Assembly (NCBI RefSeq): GCF_031846485.1
Contig: NZ_JAVRHQ010000005.1
Span: 1 to 64,000 of the forward strand
From: Autumnicola tepida
Lineage (GTDB): Bacteria > Bacteroidota > Bacteroidia > Flavobacteriales > Flavobacteriaceae
Length of the DNA: 64,000 nt
Direction of reading: 5' to 3'
In this document: positions 60,254 through 64,000 of the stretch, piece after piece
Numbering within the stretch: position 1 is the first letter of the stretch
How the letters are laid out: every line of letters begins with the position of its first letter
Position numbers and translations under genes: made by a program
Notes under the pieces: model-generated
What the model was told of the DNA's origin: nothing
Database searches by the model: none
Seen by the model: only the letters and a program-made list of their open reading frames with translations

Positions 60254-61486
60254 ATGTTATACTATTTATTTCAATATTTAGAATCTGAATACCAGGTCCC
60301 CGGGGCTCAGCTGTTTCAGTATCTTTCATTCCGCTCGGCAATGGCTATTATCCTGTCCCTGGCTATTTCTACCATTTACGGGAAAAAGATCATTAATTAC
60401 CTGCTTACCAAACAGGTTGGAGAAAGTGTCCGTGAACTTGGGTTAAAAGGACAAAGCGAAAAAGCCGGCACACCAACTATGGGAGGGGTTATAATTATAA
60501 TTGCCACCCTTATCCCGGTTTTGCTGTTTGCCAGGCTGGAAAATATTTATGTGATCATGCTTATGATTACCACCGTTTGGATGGGCGCCATAGGTTTTAT
60601 AGACGACTATATCAAAATCTTTAAAAAGGATAAAGAAGGCCTTAAGGGCATTTTTAAAGTGATTGGGCAGGTTGGGCTGGGACTTATCATTGGTGCTACC
60701 ATGTACTTTCACCCCGGCATTACGGTAAAGGAAGAGGCTAATAACGCGGTTCCGGGCAGGGAACTGAGTGAAGTTGGGGATATTCGTGAAATGGGGCCGG
60801 AAGAAAAAAGCACTACCACCACCATTCCTTTTGTAAAAAACAATGAGTTTGATTATGCCAGCCTTATCACATGGATCAATCAGGATTATGAAAAATATGC
60901 CTGGATTATATTTATTCCGATTGTGATTTTTATTGTGACAGCGGTTTCTAACGGCGCCAATTTAACCGATGGGATAGATGGACTGGCGGCGGGCTCTTCA
61001 GCAATAATTGTGCTTACGCTGGGTATTTTTGCCTGGGTTTCGGGTAACATTATTTTTTCAGATTATCTCAACATCATGTATATCCCAAAATCGGGGGAAA
61101 TGACGATTTATATCACCGCTTTTGCAGGAGCGCTGGTGGGATTTCTCTGGTACAATACCTATCCCGCGCAGGTTTTTATGGGCGATACGGGAAGCTTGAC
61201 CATTGGGGGGATAATTGCCGTTTTGGCCGTGGCCACGAGAAAAGAATTGCTTATCCCCATTCTCTGCGGAATTTTCCTCATGGAGAACCTTTCGGTAGTG
61301 ATGCAGGTTTCCTGGTTTAAATTTACCAAACGGAAGTATGGAGAGGGCAGGAGAATTTTCCTGATGTCGCCTTTGCATCATCATTATCAGAAAAAAGGAC
61401 ATCATGAAAGTAAGATTGTAGTCCGTTTTTGGATTGTAGGCATTTTCCTCGCCATTGTAACGGTGGTAACGCTGAAGTTGAGATAG
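60254..61486 (+). CDS. mraY: phospho-MurNAc-pentapeptide transferase MraY
   Basis: MraY (410 residues) transfers the pentapeptide sugar to the lipid carrier, making lipid I. The ten-helix enzyme has GTPTMGGV, FIDDYIK, NLTDGIDGLAAG and FMGDTGSL motifs, with MSPLHHHYQKKGHHE at the C-terminus. A periplasmic loop of some 60 residues near 165-225 makes it longer than the E. coli protein (360). A palindromic repeat separates it from murD. Confidence 0.96.
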   Translation: MLYYLFQYLESEYQVPGAQLFQYLSFRSAMAIILSLAISTIYGKKIINYLLTKQVGESVRELGLKGQSEKAGTPTMGGVIIIIATLIPVLLFARLENIYVIMLMITTVWMGAIGFIDDYIKIFKKDKEGLKGIFKVIGQVGLGLIIGATMYFHPGITVKEEANNAVPGRELSEVGDIREMGPEEKSTTTTIPFVKNNEFDYASLITWINQDYEKYAWIIFIPIVIFIVTAVSNGANLTDGIDGLAAGSSAIIVLTLGIFAWVSGNIIFSDYLNIMYIPKSGEMTIYITAFAGALVGFLWYNTYPAQVFMGDTGSLTIGGIIAVLAVATRKELLIPILCGIFLMENLSVVMQVSWFKFTKRKYGEGRRIFLMSPLHHHYQKKGHHESKIVVRFWIVGIFLAIVTVVTLKLR

Positions 61487-61494
61487 TAGATAAA

Positions 61495-61528
61495 AGACCT
61501 CCTGCAAGGTTTTTAAAACCTTGTAGGT
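61495..61528. repeat. dispersed palindromic repeat, copy 2
   Basis: A palindrome with core CAAGGTTTT/AAAACCTTG (61505-61513 and 61515-61523, loop of one base), and outer AGACCT/AGGTAT. It is a variant of copies 1 and 3. It lies in the mraY-murD gap of the dcw operon. Confidence 0.75.
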
Positions 61529-61576
61529 ATAAATAGATATATAATAAGTCAGGCAGAACAAAACAGGAAAATGTAA

Positions 61577-62932
61577 ATGCAGGAAAAGGCTTTGAAGCAA
61601 AAGAAAATTGCAATCCTGGGAGGAGGAGAAAGTGGTGTGGGTACAGCGATTTTAGCCGAAAAGGAAGGTTTTAAAATTTTTCTTTCCGATAAAGGAAAGA
61701 TTAAAGATAAATACAAGGAAGTTCTTGAAAATCTTGAGATTGAATGGGAAGAATTACAGCATTCTGAAGAAAAAATTTTTGATGCAGATGTGGTGATGAA
61801 AAGCCCCGGTATTCCGGAAAATGTTCCTTTGGTTTTAAAACTGAAGGAGAAAAATATTCCGGTAATTTCTGAAATTGAATTCGCTTCAGAATTCACTTCC
61901 GCAGAAATTATTGGGATTACGGGAAGCAACGGGAAGACCACCACCACCAAATTTGCCCATCATATCCTGAAAAGCGGAAACATTTCCGCAGGAATGGCGG
62001 GCAATGTGGGAGATAGTTTTGCCAAACAGGTAGCTGAAAATGATTATGACTGGTACGTACTGGAATTAAGTAGTTTTCAACTGGATGGTATTGTGAATTT
62101 CAGGCCTGAGATAGCGGTTTTAACCAATATCACTCCAGACCATCTGGACAGGTATGATAATAAGCTGGAAAATTATATCGCTGCCAAATTCAGGATTACC
62201 ATGAATCAGACAGAAGATGATTATTTTATCTATGATGCCGATGATGAAAATATTAGAACCTGGCTGAAGAAAAATCCCGTAAAAGCTCAAAAACTGCCGT
62301 TTTCATTAGAAAGAAAATTTGACAACGGCGCATATCTGGAAAACAACCAAATAATTATAAAAATAAATAATACCGAGTTTAATATGCCAACAACAGATCT
62401 TAGCCTTCAGGGCAAGCACAACACTAAAAACGCGATGGCGGCCGCTACGGTTGCACAACTTCTTCGAATAAGAAAGCAGACTATTCGGGAAAGTATGGAA
62501 AATTTTCAGGGAGTAGAGCACCGTCTTGAAAAGGTTCTTAAGATCAATAATGTGCTTTATATTAACGATTCCAAGGCGACCAATATTAACGCCACTTTCT
62601 ACGCTTTGGAAAGTATGGAAAGCGCCACGGTTTGGATTGTTGGTGGGGTAGATAAAGGTAATGTTTATAGTGATTTGCTGCCTTTGGTGAATGAAAAGGT
62701 AAAAGCTATTATCTGCCTGGGTGTTGATAATGCTAAAATTATAGATGCTTTTGGGAATTGTGTAGATGTGATGGTGGAAACACAGTCTATGGATGAAGCA
62801 GTAAAGATTGCTTACAAGATAGCTGAAAAAAATGAAACTGTTTTGCTTTCCCCGGCTTGTGCAAGTTTTGATCTATTTGAAAATTATGAGGACAGGGGAA
62901 GGCAGTTTAAAGAAGCAGTGCGGAATTTATAA
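61577..62932 (+). CDS. murD: UDP-MurNAc-L-alanine:D-glutamate ligase MurD
   Basis: MurD (451 residues) adds D-Glu in the cytosol. The N-terminal LGGGESGVGTAIL, ATP-binding GITGSNGKTTTTKF and later EHRLEKVLKINNVLYINDSK are characteristic. The ATG is preceded immediately by an in-frame ATG-TAA (61571-61576). The gene is bracketed by copies 2 and 3 of a palindromic repeat. Confidence 0.95.
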   Translation: MQEKALKQKKIAILGGGESGVGTAILAEKEGFKIFLSDKGKIKDKYKEVLENLEIEWEELQHSEEKIFDADVVMKSPGIPENVPLVLKLKEKNIPVISEIEFASEFTSAEIIGITGSNGKTTTTKFAHHILKSGNISAGMAGNVGDSFAKQVAENDYDWYVLELSSFQLDGIVNFRPEIAVLTNITPDHLDRYDNKLENYIAAKFRITMNQTEDDYFIYDADDENIRTWLKKNPVKAQKLPFSLERKFDNGAYLENNQIIIKINNTEFNMPTTDLSLQGKHNTKNAMAAATVAQLLRIRKQTIRESMENFQGVEHRLEKVLKINNVLYINDSKATNINATFYALESMESATVWIVGGVDKGNVYSDLLPLVNEKVKAIICLGVDNAKIIDAFGNCVDVMVETQSMDEAVKIAYKIAEKNETVLLSPACASFDLFENYEDRGRQFKEAVRNL

Positions 62933-62943
62933 GCCAGGCAAAA

Positions 62944-62976
62944 AGACCTAACAGGTTTTCAAAACCTGTGAGGTCT
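62944..62976. repeat. dispersed palindromic repeat, copy 3
   Basis: Arms of 16 bp with one mismatch (62944-62959 and 62961-62976) around a single C. Outer parts are AGACCT and AGGTCT, as in copy 1. It sits between murD and ftsW. Confidence 0.82.
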
Positions 62977-62994
62977 GGAACAAGAATTAAAAAA

Positions 62995-64000
62995 ATGAGC
63001 AGTATATTTTCAAATCTTAAAGGAGACAAGGTTATCTGGGCGACCGCAGGGCTGTTGGCAATTTTTTCTTTCCTGCCGGTTTACAGCGCCAGTAGTAACC
63101 TTGCCTATCTGCATGGGGACGGAGGCACCTTCCACTACCTGGTGGTGCATTTCTTCCATTTGCTCCTGGGATTTTGCCTGCTCTTTGCAGTACACAGGGT
63201 GCCGTATAACTATTTTCGGGGATTGTCAATTTTACTGTTGCCGGTAATAATCGTTTTGCTGCTTTACACTGTGGCGCAGGGAACCATTATTGGTGGTGCT
63301 TACGCCAGCCGATGGGTGCAAATCCCCGTGCTGGGCGTAACTTTCCAGACGTCTACGCTGGCGGCGGTGGTGTTAATGGTTTATGTTGCCAGATATTTAT
63401 CTAAAATCACCGATAAAACCGTGAACTTTAAAGAAACAATTTTGCCTTTATGGTTGCCGGTATTCCTGATTTTAGCTTTAATTTTGCCGGCCAACTTTTC
63501 AACGGCTGCGATCATTTTTGCAATGACGCTGGTGCTGATGTTTATAGGAGGTTACCCTGTAAAATACCTGGCCGCAATTGTGGCCGCGGGCTTTTTAATG
63601 TTGACGATGTTTATCCTTACCGCGAAGGCTTTTCCGGGAGTTCTGCCCAGCCGGGTAGACACCTGGGCCAGCAGGATAGATAGCTTTATGAGCGATGAAG
63701 ATACCGAAGCAGATTACCAGATAGAGAAGGCAAAAATCGCCATTGCCCGTGGAGGCATTGCCGGTACCGGCATAGGCAAATCTGTGCAAAGGAACTTCCT
63801 GCCGCAATCTTCATCAGATTTTATCTATGCGATAATTGTGGAAGAAATGGGGCTAATTGGCGCTTTTGGGGTAATGTTTGCCTATTTGCTGTTGCTTTTC
63901 AGGATTGTGATTGTGGCGACTAAGGCCAACACGGTTTTTGGAAAACTGGTGGTGATGGGCGTGGGAATTCCCATTGTATTCCAGGCACTGGTGAATATGG
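62995..64000 (+). CDS. ftsW: septal peptidoglycan polymerase FtsW (partial, runs off window)
   Basis: The open frame from ATG 62995 continues past position 64000, so at least 335 residues are encoded. It belongs to the SEDS family of lipid II polymerases: multiple hydrophobic helices and GGIAGTGIGKSVQRNFLPQSSSDFIY, in part, which is the SEDS signature around the extracytoplasmic loop, followed by IVEEMGLIG. As the partner of the PBP upstream it makes septal peptidoglycan. The C-terminus is missing. Confidence 0.94.
   Translation, partial: MSSIFSNLKGDKVIWATAGLLAIFSFLPVYSASSNLAYLHGDGGTFHYLVVHFFHLLLGFCLLFAVHRVPYNYFRGLSILLLPVIIVLLLYTVAQGTIIGGAYASRWVQIPVLGVTFQTSTLAAVVLMVYVARYLSKITDKTVNFKETILPLWLPVFLILALILPANFSTAAIIFAMTLVLMFIGGYPVKYLAAIVAAGFLMLTMFILTAKAFPGVLPSRVDTWASRIDSFMSDEDTEADYQIEKAKIAIARGGIAGTGIGKSVQRNFLPQSSSDFIYAIIVEEMGLIGAFGVMFAYLLLLFRIVIVATKANTVFGKLVVMGVGIPIVFQALVNM

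Noticed and set aside
1..64000. tRNA or rRNA genes
   Set aside because: No cloverleaf or conserved rRNA segments were recognised in any intergenic region by eye.

Overview
The window is a chromosomal segment of a Bacteroidota bacterium, most likely a marine member of the Flavobacteriaceae. The evidence is a SusC/SusD pair, the gliding genes gldB and gldC, ctlX, Bacteroidetes-type promoters (TTTG about 19 nt before TAnnTTTG), near absence of Shine-Dalgarno sequences, and the flavobacterial ribosomal-protein order without tuf between fusA and rpsJ. The genus cannot be fixed from the sequence alone.

Layout. 1-5.8 kb: a minus-strand nutrient-uptake operon (SusC TonB-dependent channel, SusD lipoprotein, small surface lipoprotein). 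6.2-23.7 kb: a fused str/S10/spc/alpha super-operon (rpsL to rplQ) with secY, infA, rpmJ and rpoA, interrupted by structured leaders and repeat arrays. 23.8-32.2 kb: central metabolism (carA, eno, a glycogen-synthase-like enzyme, gltA, two arginine/citrulline-type hydrolases). 32.2-36 kb: minus-strand accessory genes (BCCT transporter, SDR protein, unknown protein) and one small membrane protein. 36.4-42.4 kb: argS, a DEAD-box helicase, ffh, a small four-helix-bundle gene and folD. 42.5-45.3 kb: minus-strand YkvA-like, AI-2E-type, VOC and pseudouridine synthase genes. 45.5-47.9 kb: ECF sigma factor, probable anti-sigma factor and an envelope protein. 48-54.7 kb: dnaG, an orphan response regulator, nadE, gldB, gldC, a small unknown gene, engB and an alpha/beta hydrolase. 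54.9-64 kb: the division and cell-wall (dcw) cluster mraZ-rsmH-ftsL-ftsI-murE-mraY-murD-ftsW, with ftsW cut by the window end.

The most unusual signal is a set of intergenic arrays of degenerate 7-bp units. They are arranged as two inverted half-arrays and usually begin within 0-3 nt of a stop codon. Four show the inverted layout (after secY, rpoA, the helicase gene and ffh); two others (after rpsL and before argS) are partial. In the copy between ffh and folD the space between the half-arrays is occupied by a complete gene for an S23/Avd-like four-helix-bundle protein, and the element fills the intergenic space exactly. This suggests an autonomous element and shorter non-autonomous relatives, and it is the best candidate here for an undescribed mobile or diversifying system.

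Other notable points: two perfect 9-bp pairings that interleave (pseudoknot or terminator switch) ahead of rplC; a nested stem ahead of rpmJ; three GTGG boxes at 10-bp period (MraZ operator) ahead of mraZ; an ECF-type promoter ahead of the sigma-factor gene; a DnaG primase whose zinc ligands are all replaced; and three copies of a dispersed palindrome, two of them inside the dcw operon.
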